NCBI GenBank assembly: GCA_015075405.1
Contig: JABTUK010000005.1
Location: 1,168,199 to 1,232,198, forward strand
DNA: 64,000 nt
Origin: Anaerolineales bacterium
GTDB lineage: Bacteria > Chloroflexota > Anaerolineae > 4572-78 > J111
Direction of reading: 5' to 3'
The notes below the pieces were generated by a model. That model saw only the letters and a list, made by a program, of their open reading frames with translations. It ran no database searches and was not told the DNA's origin. The translations under genes were made by a program, and so were the position numbers. Shown here piece after piece: positions 53,439-62,421 of the stretch. Position 1 is the first letter of the stretch. The number at the start of each line of letters is the position of its first letter.

Positions 53439-54086
53439 ATGACCGATACGGTGACTCTGACCATTGACGGCCAGACGGTGACAGTCCCCAAAGGCACAAC
53501 CCTTTTGAACGCGGCGGCGCGGCTGGGCATCACCATCCCCACCATCTGCTACCATCCGACTTTGACGCCGCCGGCGGTTTGCCGTCTCTGCACCGTCGAG
53601 GTGGAGAAGCAGCGAGTGCTGCAGCCGGCCTGCGTCGTCCAGGCCGCCGAGGGTATGGTCGTCCATACCGACAGCGAGCGGGTGCGGACGGGACGCAAAG
53701 TGATTTTGGAACTGCTGGCCTCAACGGTGGACCTGCGCGACGCGCCCGAAATTCAGGGGTATATCCAGCGCTACTGGGCCGATACGGACCGCTTTGCCGG
53801 GGGCGTGTCGCGCCAAGAGCAGTTTGAGGTGTATCATGATAATCCTTTTTACATCCGCGATTACTCGCAGTGTGTCATGTGCTGGCGCTGTATCCAGGTC
53901 TGCGCCGACGACGTGCAGCACACTTATGCCTTAACTTGGGGGCAGCGCGGCATCAACAGCCACGTCGCCACCTTTTTTAATGAAGATATGCCCGATACTA
54001 CCTGCGTTTTTTGCGGCAACTGTGTCGGGGTGTGTCCCACCGGCGCGCTCAAAGGCGTTGTCGAGTGGAAATTGGAGCAGCAGTAA
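53439..54086 (+). CDS. HoxU-like iron-sulfur subunit (NuoG N-terminal type)
   Basis: 215 residues from ATG 53439 with AGGAG. The plant-type [2Fe-2S] domain has ICYHPTLTPPAVCRLCTVEV and a further Cys in LQPAC. The middle segment holds the C-terminal part of the NuoG-type region, then two [4Fe-4S] ferredoxin motifs CVMCWRCIQVC and CVFCGNCVGVCPTG. It carries electrons between the HoxF diaphorase (49586-51745) and a catalytic subunit. It ends without the molybdopterin domain of FdhA, which fits HoxU or a split FdhA. A DinB-like gene follows after a repeat. Confidence 0.88.
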   Translation: MTDTVTLTIDGQTVTVPKGTTLLNAAARLGITIPTICYHPTLTPPAVCRLCTVEVEKQRVLQPACVVQAAEGMVVHTDSERVRTGRKVILELLASTVDLRDAPEIQGYIQRYWADTDRFAGGVSRQEQFEVYHDNPFYIRDYSQCVMCWRCIQVCADDVQHTYALTWGQRGINSHVATFFNEDMPDTTCVFCGNCVGVCPTGALKGVVEWKLEQQ

Positions 54087-54091
54087 AAACT

Positions 54092-54172
54092 TGGGAATTC
54101 ATAGGAACTATAGGAACTCATAGGAACTTAACTCACAAGTTCCCCTGAGTTCCCACAAGTTCCCACGAGTTA
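54092..54172. repeat. TAGGAACT/AGTTCC word palindrome
   Basis: The left arm repeats CATAGGAACT and the right arm repeats AAGTTCCC. It belongs to the family at 9620-9700 and 10798-10876. Confidence 0.75.
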
Positions 54173-54189
54173 TTTACAAGGAGTACAGC

Positions 54190-55146
54190 TTGGCTGACAT
54201 CGCAGCTATTATCTCTGATTTAAGATACGGCCGGACCAAACTTTTGCAGGCCATCGAAGGGCTATCGCGGCGCGAGCTGACCGAACTGCCTATTTATGCA
54301 GGCTGGACGATCAAAGATGTGCTGGCCCATGTGTTGGGCTGGGATCACCGTGTCCTTAAAACCTTGCCCCTGATGCTCCAAAATCGGGCCAGCGAGGTAG
54401 CCAGCGTCGAGGTGGACGAGTACAACCAGGAATCCATCGCAACCTGGCGGCACAAATCATTTGCCGAAATTCTGGCCGAGGTCCAATCAACCCACCGCCA
54501 AATTTTAGAGATCATCTCCCAACTCGACCACAAGGAGATTGACACCCGCCGCGAGCGGCACGGGCGGATTATTACCATCCGCAGCTACGTGATTGACGTG
54601 ATGATCGAGCACGACCGGGAACACGCGGCTGAAATCGAGCTGTGGCGCAAAAACCTGGAGCAAAGTATTGACCCGGCTGAGATCAAAGCGCGGCTGGCCC
54701 AACGCCGGGCCGACTTTTCGGCGGCGCTGACCGGCTTGAGCGAAGCCGACCTGCTGGACAAAAAGGCCGCCGGAGAGTGGTCGGTGCAAGATATTGTCGG
54801 TCACCTGGCCGATTGGGAACGGCTCATGTTGAACGCCGCCCGCCACATTCATGACCCCTCGCTGCCGGTCATACGGCCGGTATCGGACGACGAGAATAAA
54901 GCCATGGCGGCCCGGCATGCCGGCGAGTCCTGGGATAAAACTTTGGCCGGTCTTACCGCCGTCCAGCAAGCCGTAGATGACTTTGTCGCCCGGCTCAAAA
55001 TGGGCGATTGGACCCTGCGCGGCCCCTATCCCTGGCCCGACGATGGCGGTACGCTGGCCGAATTATTGGATCATATCATCCTCCATTACGACGACCATAT
55101 TCCCGATTTGCAAAAGTGGCGCAGTCAAATGATGAATAAACCGTGA
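54190..55146 (+). CDS. Tandem DinB-like four-helix-bundle protein
   Basis: 318 residues from TTG 54190, fixed by AAGGAG seven bases upstream. Two DinB/ClbS-type bundles lie in tandem. The first (about 1-150) has GWTIKDVLAHVLGWDHRVL and a later IEHDREHAAEI. The second (about 160-318) has EWSVQDIVGHLADWERLML and HYDDHIPDLQKW. The His residues are placed as in metal-binding DinB-superfamily proteins, which act as thiol transferases or protect DNA. The substrate is unknown. Confidence 0.8.
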   Translation: MADIAAIISDLRYGRTKLLQAIEGLSRRELTELPIYAGWTIKDVLAHVLGWDHRVLKTLPLMLQNRASEVASVEVDEYNQESIATWRHKSFAEILAEVQSTHRQILEIISQLDHKEIDTRRERHGRIITIRSYVIDVMIEHDREHAAEIELWRKNLEQSIDPAEIKARLAQRRADFSAALTGLSEADLLDKKAAGEWSVQDIVGHLADWERLMLNAARHIHDPSLPVIRPVSDDENKAMAARHAGESWDKTLAGLTAVQQAVDDFVARLKMGDWTLRGPYPWPDDGGTLAELLDHIILHYDDHIPDLQKWRSQMMNKP

Positions 55147-55172
55147 TACGTGATGATTTTTGGCTAAAATCC

Positions 55173-55271
55173 ATGTCATTTCGAGCGACGAAGGAGCGAG
55201 AAATCCCTCCAAACTTGTCTTGCAAGCATAACTCTTAGGGATTTCTCGGCCTCTGGCCTCGAAATGACATG
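55173..55271. repeat. GTCATTTCGA palindromic repeat, copy 5
   Basis: TGTCATTTCGAGCGACGAAG and CTCGAAATGACATG ends; GAGAAATCCCT and AGGGATTTCTC inside. It lies just before the gene at 55303. Confidence 0.85.
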
Positions 55272-55302
55272 TGAACTGCCTAATTCATATTGAGGTGTCC
55301 TT

Positions 55303-55791
55303 ATGTTTAAAATCAGAGTGTTGACCCCCGCTTATCTCTTAACCGGCGAGGTTGAAGAAAACAATGCCTTTTTGGGCTGGCTCAATAACAAGGACAAAAA
55401 CACCTTAGACCTGCATAATGTCGAAGGGTTGCTGCTCGACCCTCAGGCTTCCATGCCGGCAACCGCCGCCAAAATGGTCACGCTGGCCAAAAGCCAGGTG
55501 GTGGCGCTCGATATGGTGGATCCGCGGGGGCAGCGCACCATCAACCTGTCGAACCGGACCCAACTGGCCGTGCTTTATACCAGCCGTTTTATTGTCCAGG
55601 CCAATCTGCACCCAACCGGAGATATGCCCATTAGCAACATCCCCAACGTAGTCAAAAGCGATTTTGTGCCGGTCAGTAAGGTCAAGCTGCACCCTCTGCT
55701 GCCAACCCGCCAACTCCCCAGCCTTGAGTCGGCTTTGATGATTTTTAACTGGCGCTATATTGACTTTTATCACGAACTTCCGGCCCGCTAA
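55303..55791 (+). CDS. Hypothetical protein, about 160 residues
   Basis: 162 residues from ATG 55303 with GAGGTG upstream. I do not recognise the family. The sequence is all-beta in appearance with little hydrophobic clustering: VLTPAYLLTGEVEENNAFLG, a central LHPTGDMPISNIPN, then the C-terminal LLPTRQLPSLESALMIFNWR. It may be a split-barrel or PilZ-like small domain, but that is not established. Codon use matches the neighbours, so it is probably a real gene. Confidence 0.6.
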   Translation: MFKIRVLTPAYLLTGEVEENNAFLGWLNNKDKNTLDLHNVEGLLLDPQASMPATAAKMVTLAKSQVVALDMVDPRGQRTINLSNRTQLAVLYTSRFIVQANLHPTGDMPISNIPNVVKSDFVPVSKVKLHPLLPTRQLPSLESALMIFNWRYIDFYHELPAR

Positions 55792-55820
55792 AAAGCCGGC
55801 CTAATAAGGTTTGACAATCA

Positions 55821-55890
55821 AATTCACTACTATAGGGGTGACCCTTGCGGTCGCCCCAGGCGGGGGCAAGCCCCGCCGCTACAGTGAATT
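55821..55890. repeat. AATTCACT palindromic element
   Basis: Ends AATTCACTACTATAGGGGTG and GCCGCTACAGTGAATT, with inner GGGTGACC/GGTCGCCC and GCGGGGGCAAGCCCCGC hairpins. It lies in the spacer 55792-56030, which has no gene. Confidence 0.65.
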
Positions 55891-56030
55891 ACCGATTTTG
55901 AATATCAAAGATCGTCAGGCCAGTAGCCTCGTTTGACCCATTCCCCCAGTTATCCTATAATCAGCCTCGCTGCGACGATTGTTTAAAACTCGCAGAACTG
56001 CCCGGTTAAACTCACAAGGAAGAGGTAACC

Positions 56031-56828
56031 ATGATAGATTCCTCCACGAGGACTCGACTGGATCAACACGTTATTGCGGCCCAGGCTCGACTTTACCGCG
56101 CCGTTGCGGGCGGTTCCTTTGAAATCACCTCGCATTGGGCGCGTGGTTATAGTGGATTGCAAATACCTACATTTAATATTTTTCTGCCGTTGGGCAATGA
56201 GGGCCTCAGCGACGAAACCCTGGCCGATACGGCCGCCTTTTTTTCCTCCCGTGAAACCGTTTACGCCATCGAACTGGTCCACGACCGTTTTCCCCACGGC
56301 CCCGATTATCTCAATGAGCGGCGTTATCAACCACTGCCGCCTCAACCGGCTATGTTCATTGCCGCCCCGCCCCAGGATGCGCGGTTTAACCCGGCCGTAA
56401 CGGTCGAGCGGGTGAGCACGGTGCCGGGTTTGACCGCTCTGTGCGCGCTGCTGCACGCCGTCTTTGATTTTCCTCTGACGGACTTGATTAAACTTTATTC
56501 GGCGGCCCATCTGAGGGATGATCTCAAGAACATCATTCGTCATTACCTGGCCTTTATTGACGATAAGCCCATCGGCGTGGGCACTATCATCTGTATCAAT
56601 GGCGCGGCCAGCATCTGGAATGTCTGTACCCTCGACGAGTACCGGCGGCAGGGGGTGGCAACTACCCTGATCCAGCGTATGCTCCAGGATGGGGCCGCCA
56701 GTGATTGCGCTTTGACCATGCTTTACGCCACGCCGCTGGCTTACCACCTGTTCAACAAAATGGGCTTCGACCTTTTTGCGCAGCGCCAATGGTTTTTGCC
56801 GCCTGAACTTAGCTATGAAGAAGAGTAA
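56031..56828 (+). CDS. GNAT-family N-acetyltransferase
   Basis: 265 residues from ATG 56031 with GAGG upstream. The C-terminal half (about 120-265) is the GNAT domain: the CoA-binding motif A is VCTLDEYRRQGVATTLIQRM, preceded by strands IDDKPIGVGTIICINGAASI and followed by LYATPLAYHLFNKMGF. The N-terminal half is a diverged GNAT-like domain, as in many two-domain members. The acceptor is unknown. The arginase-family gene begins seven bases after the stop, so the two are co-transcribed. Confidence 0.85.
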   Translation: MIDSSTRTRLDQHVIAAQARLYRAVAGGSFEITSHWARGYSGLQIPTFNIFLPLGNEGLSDETLADTAAFFSSRETVYAIELVHDRFPHGPDYLNERRYQPLPPQPAMFIAAPPQDARFNPAVTVERVSTVPGLTALCALLHAVFDFPLTDLIKLYSAAHLRDDLKNIIRHYLAFIDDKPIGVGTIICINGAASIWNVCTLDEYRRQGVATTLIQRMLQDGAASDCALTMLYATPLAYHLFNKMGFDLFAQRQWFLPPELSYEEE

Positions 56829-56834
56829 AAACCC

Positions 56835-57605
56835 ATGAAACCGATCTACCTGTGTCTGCCCTACTGGATGGGCGAATTTAATCCCGCCCGCGCCGCCCTG
56901 GCCCGCCACACCTGGCGGCTGGTGACGCCTCCCCTGGCGGAAGGGTCGCCGACAGAGCGAATGGGCATGCTCAACGCGGTGCTGGCCGCCGAAGTGGCCG
57001 CCACTCGCGCTGCCGGCAATCTACCCGTAGTTATCGCTGGCGATTGTACGGCCAGCATCGGCGTGCTGGCCGGCTTGCAGCAGGAAACTCCGGATTTGAC
57101 CCTGGTCTGGTACGACGCGCATGGTGATTTTAATACCCATGAAACCACGCCCAGCGGCTTTATCGGCGGGATGCCGCTGGCCATGCTCTGCGGCCGGGGC
57201 GAGCAGACGATTGTGGTCGGCGCAGGAGCCAAGCCTCACCCCGAAAGCCAGGTTATTCTGACCGATGCCCGTGATCTCGACCCCGGCGAAAAGGAAGCCG
57301 TAGCCGCTTCGGCCCTCACCCACCTGCCCGATGTGGCCGGTCTGCTCGACTTCCCCCTGCCCGATAAGCCCCTCTACATCCACTTTGACAGCGATGTACT
57401 CCGCCTGAGTGACATGGCCGCCGTCAACTACCCGGCCCAGGGCGGCTCCGATTTGGCTACAATTGAAGCCTCGCTGGCCCGGCTGGCCCAAACAGGCCGC
57501 GTAGCCGCCGTTTCAGTTACCCTCTGGAACCCGGAGCTGGATGAAGAAGGCAGCGCCGAGCAAACGGTCATGGGCATTATCGAGCGGCTGGTGGAACAAC
57601 TGTAG
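56835..57605 (+). CDS. Arginase/agmatinase-family protein (ureohydrolase)
   Basis: 256 residues from ATG 56835. Metal-site motifs: WYDAHGDFNTHETTPSG (DAHxD) and YIHFDSDVLRL (second Asp pair). The first loop reads GDCTASIGVL where classic arginases have GGDHS, so one manganese ligand is changed to Cys. The length is slightly short for the family. It may hydrolyse a guanidino compound or act as a histone-deacetylase-like amidohydrolase. It is coupled with the GNAT gene. Confidence 0.8.
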   Translation: MKPIYLCLPYWMGEFNPARAALARHTWRLVTPPLAEGSPTERMGMLNAVLAAEVAATRAAGNLPVVIAGDCTASIGVLAGLQQETPDLTLVWYDAHGDFNTHETTPSGFIGGMPLAMLCGRGEQTIVVGAGAKPHPESQVILTDARDLDPGEKEAVAASALTHLPDVAGLLDFPLPDKPLYIHFDSDVLRLSDMAAVNYPAQGGSDLATIEASLARLAQTGRVAAVSVTLWNPELDEEGSAEQTVMGIIERLVEQL

Positions 57606-57621
57606 CCAAAGTTCAGCAATC

Positions 57622-57745
57622 GCATCCTGAGTAGCCCTGAGTGAAGCGAAGGGCATATCGAAGGATGCGATTTAGTCAGATTCGTCGCCAAGTCGCATCC
57701 TGAGTAGCCTTGAACGAAGTGAAAGGCGTATCGAAGGGTGCGGCT
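57622..57745. repeat. Tandem CGCATCCTGAGTAGCC repeats
   Basis: Two copies (57622-57671 and 57692-57742) each read CGCATCCTGAGTAGCC, then GAAGCGAAGGGC or GAAGTGAAAGGC, then GTATCGAAGG. Each copy has internal inverted ends (GCATCCT/AGGATGC). Confidence 0.8.
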
Positions 57746-57837
57746 ACTCTTTACCAGGAAGCTCAGCTATCAGGTTCATAGATCTTCCCACCGAGCAAAC
57801 CACTGCCGTTACCGATGTTATCCTCGCGCTGCTGGCG

Positions 57838-58425
57838 TTGGGCTGTGTCTTCCACCTGTTACAAATCGGCCAGGCTGATCCCTGGAAAGCAGGGCTGTGG
57901 GCCTGGGCCTTTGGTTTGCTGGCCCTGGCCGCTGCTCTGGGGGCGATTGCCCACGGTTTTAAAATGTCTCCAGCGGCCAACCTCCGTTTTTGGCAGCCGC
58001 TCAATTTGGCTTTGGGGCTGGTGGTGGCGCTGTTCGTTGTCGGCGTTGTTTATGACCTGTGGGGGCTGGCGGCGGCCCAAACAGTCCTGCCGGTGATGCT
58101 GGCGGTGGGCGCGGCCTTTTTTGTGGTGACGCTCGTTTTTCCGGGTATCTTTTTAGTTTTTATCCTTTATGAAGCCGCAGCCATGCTGTTTGCCCTCAGC
58201 GTTTACGGTTGGTTAGCCATCAACAACCAGCTATCAGGCGCGGGTTGGATGACCGCCGGGGTGCTGGTCACCCTGATTGCCGCCGGCGTGCAAGCGCTGT
58301 GGAAGGGCCAGACCCGGCCTGTAACCTTCATCTGGCAGTTTGACCAGAATGGGTTGTATCATCTTGTCCAAATGGTGGGGGTGGCGCTGCTTTTGGTGGG
58401 GCTACGTTTTGGATTATTGAGCTAA
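57838..58425 (+). CDS. Multi-pass membrane protein of unknown function
   Basis: 195 residues from TTG 57838, with about six hydrophobic helices (for example LWAWAFGLLALAAALGAIAHG, LALGLVVALFVVGVVYDL, LFALSVYGWLAINNQL and a C-terminal VQMVGVALLLVGLRFGLL). The frame is open and looks coding for about 20 codons further upstream (DLPTEQTTAVTDVILALLAL), yet no ATG, GTG or TTG is present there. The true start may therefore be a rare ATC or ATA near 57769-57778, close to AGGA. I do not recognise a family. Confidence 0.65.
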   Translation: MGCVFHLLQIGQADPWKAGLWAWAFGLLALAAALGAIAHGFKMSPAANLRFWQPLNLALGLVVALFVVGVVYDLWGLAAAQTVLPVMLAVGAAFFVVTLVFPGIFLVFILYEAAAMLFALSVYGWLAINNQLSGAGWMTAGVLVTLIAAGVQALWKGQTRPVTFIWQFDQNGLYHLVQMVGVALLLVGLRFGLLS

Positions 58426-58435
58426 AATGACCGGA

Positions 58436-58620
58436 GACCGCACCCCCACCCTAAACCCTCCCCCTAAAAGGGGGAGGGCGGGGAGGGGGTGTCTCCCGTC
58501 CCCGGTCCCCGGTCTATTTACGAAGGAGTATCACGAAGCCCCGGCTTCACCACCAGCGACGAAAAGCCCTCACCCCCAACCCCTCTCCCACTGGGAGAGG
58601 GGTTGGGGGTGAGGGCTATT
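58436..58620. repeat. Compound spacer of three palindromes
   Basis: 58436-58492 and 58567-58617 are CCCTCCCC/GGGGAGGG palindromes. Between them CCCGTCCCCGGTCCCCGGTC is followed by TATTTACGAAGGAG, the same series as at 17570-17606. Confidence 0.75.
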
Positions 58621-58635
58621 TTCAGAGGAGGCATT

Positions 58636-59613
58636 TTGGAATACAAATTCTTGGGCAATACCGGTGTACAGGTTTCTGCGCTCTGTTTTGGTACCATGTC
58701 TTTTGGCGGCGACGCCGATGAGGAAACTTCGGCGGCGATGTTTCACCGCTGCCGTGAGGCGGGCCTCAACTTTTTTGATTGCGCCAATGTTTACCAGCAG
58801 GGCCGGGCTGAAGAAATTCTGGGCCGGCTGATGACCGGCTGCCGTGATGAGTTGATTATCACTAGCAAAGTCTACTACCCCATGGGCGAGGAACGCAATT
58901 CCAAAGGCGCGTCGCGGCGGCACATTATGCAAGCGGTCGAGGCCAGCCTGCGCCGCCTCAACACCGACCGGCTCGACCTCTACTTCATCCATCACTTTGA
59001 CGACAACACCCCGCTGGAAGAAACCCTCCGCGCCCTGGACGACCTGGTGTGGCAGGGCAAAATCCTCTACCCGGCGGCCAGCAACTTTGCTGCCTGGCAG
59101 GTCGCCAAAGCGCTGGGCATTTCGGTCAAAGAGGGGTGGGCGCGGTTTGAATGTTTGCAGCCCATGTATAACCTGGTCAAACGCCAGGCCGAAGTGGAGC
59201 TTTTGCCGCTGGCCCAATCCGAGAAGTTAGGCGTCATCCCTTACAGCCCGTTGGGCGGCGGCCTGCTGACCGGCAAATATGGGGCCAGCCAGCGACCTGA
59301 GGCGGGCCGGTTGGTGGAAAATAAGATGTATGGGATTCGCTATAGCGATGGTTGGATTTATGAGGTGGCCGAGCAGTTTAGCCAATTTGCCCAGGAACGC
59401 GGTTTCGAACCGGCCAGCCTGGCTGTGGCCTGGGTTGCCAGCCATCCGGCTGTGACTGCGCCCATCATCGGGGCGCGCAACGTGGCCCAGTTGGAAGGTT
59501 CGCTCAAGGCGGCGGAAATTGCCATGACCCCCGAACTCCGCGCCGAAATTTCGGCCCTGTCGCCGGAACCGGCGGTGGCGACGGATCGAACGGAGGAGCG
59601 GGTAACTTATTGA
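58636..59613 (+). CDS. Aldo/keto reductase
   Basis: 325 residues from TTG 58636, selected because GGAGG lies directly upstream and homology begins at EYKFLGNTGVQVSALCFGTM. The catalytic tetrad is Asp and Tyr in FFDCANVYQQGRAEEILG, Lys in IITSKVYYPMG and His in LYFIHHFDDN. The NADP-binding region carries IPYSPLGGGLLTGKY and PIIGARNVAQLEGSL. It is close to the YajO/Kv-beta branch that reduces aldehydes or ketones with NADPH. Confidence 0.9.
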   Translation: MEYKFLGNTGVQVSALCFGTMSFGGDADEETSAAMFHRCREAGLNFFDCANVYQQGRAEEILGRLMTGCRDELIITSKVYYPMGEERNSKGASRRHIMQAVEASLRRLNTDRLDLYFIHHFDDNTPLEETLRALDDLVWQGKILYPAASNFAAWQVAKALGISVKEGWARFECLQPMYNLVKRQAEVELLPLAQSEKLGVIPYSPLGGGLLTGKYGASQRPEAGRLVENKMYGIRYSDGWIYEVAEQFSQFAQERGFEPASLAVAWVASHPAVTAPIIGARNVAQLEGSLKAAEIAMTPELRAEISALSPEPAVATDRTEERVTY

Positions 59614-59625
59614 CCTACGAAATTT

Positions 59626-60033
59626 TTACCAAAGGATTGATACCAAATTGGACTCTGAAATACGTTGATCTTTGGTAATGAGAGGTAAATTCAAAGAAAG
59701 CGCAGTTGCTGTAATGATTCGGTCAGCCAATTCAGGAATAATAGACCAGGGTACCTGCTGAACCATGGTTCGGGCGACGGTCTGATTGAGAGGAGCAATG
59801 GCATAGCTGCCATTAGGTGTATCCAGAAGATCAAGAACCTGATGGAACATAGGGAGTGGGAGAATACCCTTTTCAGTTAGATAGACCATTTCGATAAGCA
59901 CTATGCCCGGCAGTAGAATTTGATGAAAACCGGCGTCGGTGTTGGTAAAAATATGCTGCATGTTTGAGGAAAGTCGAGTATCCTTGGTGAGATGCCAGAT
60001 TAAAGGGTGAGTATCTGTAACAAATTGGCTCAT
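59626..60033 (-). CDS. PIN-domain toxin, VapC-like
   Basis: 135 residues. Acidic residues of the PIN active site are in VTDTHPLIWHLTKD, VLIEMVYLTE and ADRIITATALSLNLPLITKD. VapC toxins are RNases that cut tRNA or rRNA. The start overlaps the stop of the antitoxin-like gene by four bases (ATGA), the usual toxin-antitoxin coupling. Confidence 0.85.
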   Translation of the reverse strand: MSQFVTDTHPLIWHLTKDTRLSSNMQHIFTNTDAGFHQILLPGIVLIEMVYLTEKGILPLPMFHQVLDLLDTPNGSYAIAPLNQTVARTMVQQVPWSIIPELADRIITATALSLNLPLITKDQRISESNLVSILW

Positions 60034-60269
60034 CCAGCACTTTGCCCAAAGTTTTCTGACATCACTTGCCGGACTGCGGCAATATCTTCATCTTTAATTG
60101 TCAATCCGTGCCAAAGGCCGCCCAAAGCCACAGGGGTGTAGGCTGGCCCTTTTGTCTCTCTATCTAACTTAAATTGGATGAATTCAACAAATTGAGCCAC
60201 TTCGGGAATAATTGGCTCTGGTAACTCGTCAATTAAACGATGAAGGTCAGTTCGACTAATAGTTGACAT
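60030..60269 (-). CDS. Antitoxin-like protein (DUF2281-like)
   Basis: 79 residues from ATG 60269 (an upstream start at 60290 is possible but overlaps the methyltransferase). The N-terminus MSTISRTDLHRLIDELPEPI then VAQFVEFIQFKL has the DUF2281 character; the C-terminal half is longer than usual and ends in AAVRQVMSENFG. It is translationally coupled to the PIN toxin. Confidence 0.75.
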   Translation of the reverse strand: MSTISRTDLHRLIDELPEPIIPEVAQFVEFIQFKLDRETKGPAYTPVALGGLWHGLTIKDEDIAAVRQVMSENFGQSAG

Positions 60270-60286
60270 GGCTAAACTTCTTCCAA

Positions 60287-60829
60287 TCAATCTCCAGTAG
60301 GATTTTTCCCAAACACAATAATCTGGCGTAAAGCATTTAAGCGATACCGAAACCGCTTCGCGTTAGCCACAATAAAAGCATTAGAATTATAAACATAATT
60401 ATTATGCACGTCCAGAATCAAAGCAACTGCCTCAAATCCAACTTCTTCAAATAGAGATAACATTCGATAACCGACAGGTATAAACCTCTTGTCCTTTAAA
60501 TAGTCATTGGTTAAGATAGCTACTCGTCCTCCTGGTTTGGTTATCCTCCAAACATCTCTCGCAATAAATTCCATTGCCTCAAACCATTCCATCTCACTCA
60601 ACCTCGATAATGCCGATGGGTGATCACCATAATATTTAGCCGGTACATTTAGATAAGGGGGATCAAGTAAAGTGAAATCAGCCGTGTCGTCTCGAAGGGG
60701 AATGCCGTTTAAAATATCATTTTGAATAATGTCTGATTTTATCGGGAATAAATCATAAAGATATACTGTACGTGGGCCACTACCATTAATATTAGTGCCT
60801 AAACAATGAGATTCTTGCACACAAAACAA
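60287..60829 (-). pseudogene. DNA methyltransferase, N-terminus lost
   Basis: 181 residues of open frame from TTG 60829. The catalytic motif LLDPPYLN, then RVAILTNDYLKDKRF and VALILDVHNNYVYNSNAF, identify an amino-methyltransferase (N4-cytosine or N6-adenine type). The beginning, FCVQESHCLGTNINGSGPRT, looks internal, with no proper start codon or ribosome-binding site, and it abuts the mobile element that ends at 60835. The gene has therefore lost its 5' end, though a short active product cannot be excluded. Confidence 0.65.
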
Positions 60830-60834
60830 GAATA

Positions 60835-62367
60835 TTAAGTCTGAACTTGGACATTACTCGCCAAGCCAGGGATAACCACTATCTCCCGGAGTTTCAGGGC
60901 CATACTGACGACCTGGCGGCCAAAGTCGGTCAGATAATATTTGTAGCGCTGGCCGACCTTCTTGATCAAATGGTGTGCCCGCAGCCGGGCTAGCAGGCGG
61001 GTGATCTGAGCCGAGTTTTTGTCGGGGAGCAAGGGCTGGAGGGCTTTGTTGGTGAACCCAGTGATGAAAAACTCACCGCGCAACAGGGTGCGAAACAATG
61101 AGGCATCCTCTTCAGCGAAGAGATTAAAACCCTTGTAGCGGTGCTCGTTTTCGGTCTGAGTTTCAGCCAACTGGTGCAGCTGGGCGACTCCAACTTCGGG
61201 GGTTTCGATGGCCGAGATGAACTTGAGATAACGCTGGTTGGCGGCCTGCAATAGTTCTTGTAAAGCGGGCAGGCTGTAGATGCTTTTCTTCAGCGGGGCC
61301 CATTTCCGACTAGTCGAACCATCGCGATGGTGGACTTGGCGGTACTGTCGAAAAAAGGAAACATCGGCCACACTGGTTTCGATGCGCAGGATGAGGTTGA
61401 ACTTGTCGTACATTTTGATCGCGACCGGTCCCATCTGGTGTTTAATCCGCCGACCCAACCAGCGGTGGTTATAACGGCTGCCGGCCTCGCCCTGGTAGTT
61501 GCCGTGCAACTTGCGACCCAAAAAGGTGGCAATATCGGCGGGTTGGACCGCCTGAATAAGGGCAGCCAACAGCAGTGGGAAAAAGGCTTGTAGGGTTTGG
61601 GTTGACTTGAAAATTAAGTCGGTGGCGTACTCGGCTTGCAGAATGCTCCAGTGGTACTGAAGGCCAAGTTTAGTCACAACCGGGCAGTAGGCTTGGGCCA
61701 ACTGATCCAACTTGGCCTGGAAATTTTCCAGATTGAACTGAGCCGCTAACTGGTTGGCCCGCTCGGAATCGGCAATGTGTACAAAAGCGTTGTCGCGCTG
61801 TTCAAAGGCAATCTTGTGCTGCGCCAATTGGCTGGCTAACCAGTTATGACCGTTGAAATAGAACTGGAGCCCGAAAGGACACCAAGTCGGGACCCGCAGG
61901 TAACATAAACCCAGTTCTTCATCGATGAAATAGAAATAGTAATGCAAACATTTACCCGAACTGCTTTTCACATAGGTCTTGCCCTTCGTCTTATCGTGCC
62001 AGGGCCGGTAGGCCGGACAGCGCTCCATCGCGGCGAAAATATGGACCAACCCCGGCTGCGGCCCCCGCTTCCTCAAGATGGCCTGGATGCGGTCTTCTTT
62101 GCGAAATGCCTGGCTCTTGCGGATGAACTCAATCTCGACCTGGTTCTCCACCGCGATGGCCTCCGCTCGCTGTCGAATTTCATCCCGCAGCGAGACGGCA
62201 AACTGACCATAGTTAAAAATGCGAAGGTTATGATTGTACAAATATTTCGTCATCCCTTGAGCATAACACAGCGGCTGCAGATTGCCCCTGATAATCACCC
62301 GGTCATAGCAGTTCAATACACCGACCATCTCAGCCGCATATTTTTCGGAAAGCAGGGGTGTGCCCAT
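60835..62367 (-). mobile_element. Mobile-element gene of a multi-copy ~510-residue family (transposase-like)
   Basis: 510 residues from ATG 62367, with AAGGAG upstream. The sequence (VLNCYDRVIIRGNLQPLCYA near the start, KTYVKSSSGKCLHYYFYFID, LRVPTWCPFGLQFYFNGHNW, YATDLIFKS, KMYDKFNLILRIETSVADVS and a C-terminal winged-helix-like LARLRAHHLIKKVGQRYKY) belongs, by my recollection, to a family present in many copies in Chloroflexota, Planctomycetes and Acidobacteria genomes. Its catalytic mechanism is unknown to me. I could not find clear terminal inverted repeats. It lies between two truncated genes, which is strong context for mobility. Confidence 0.65.
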
Positions 62368-62421
62368 CGCTCAACTCCTTATCTCAGTTCAGGGTTGAGC
62401 CAATATACACCCTTGTGTCTG

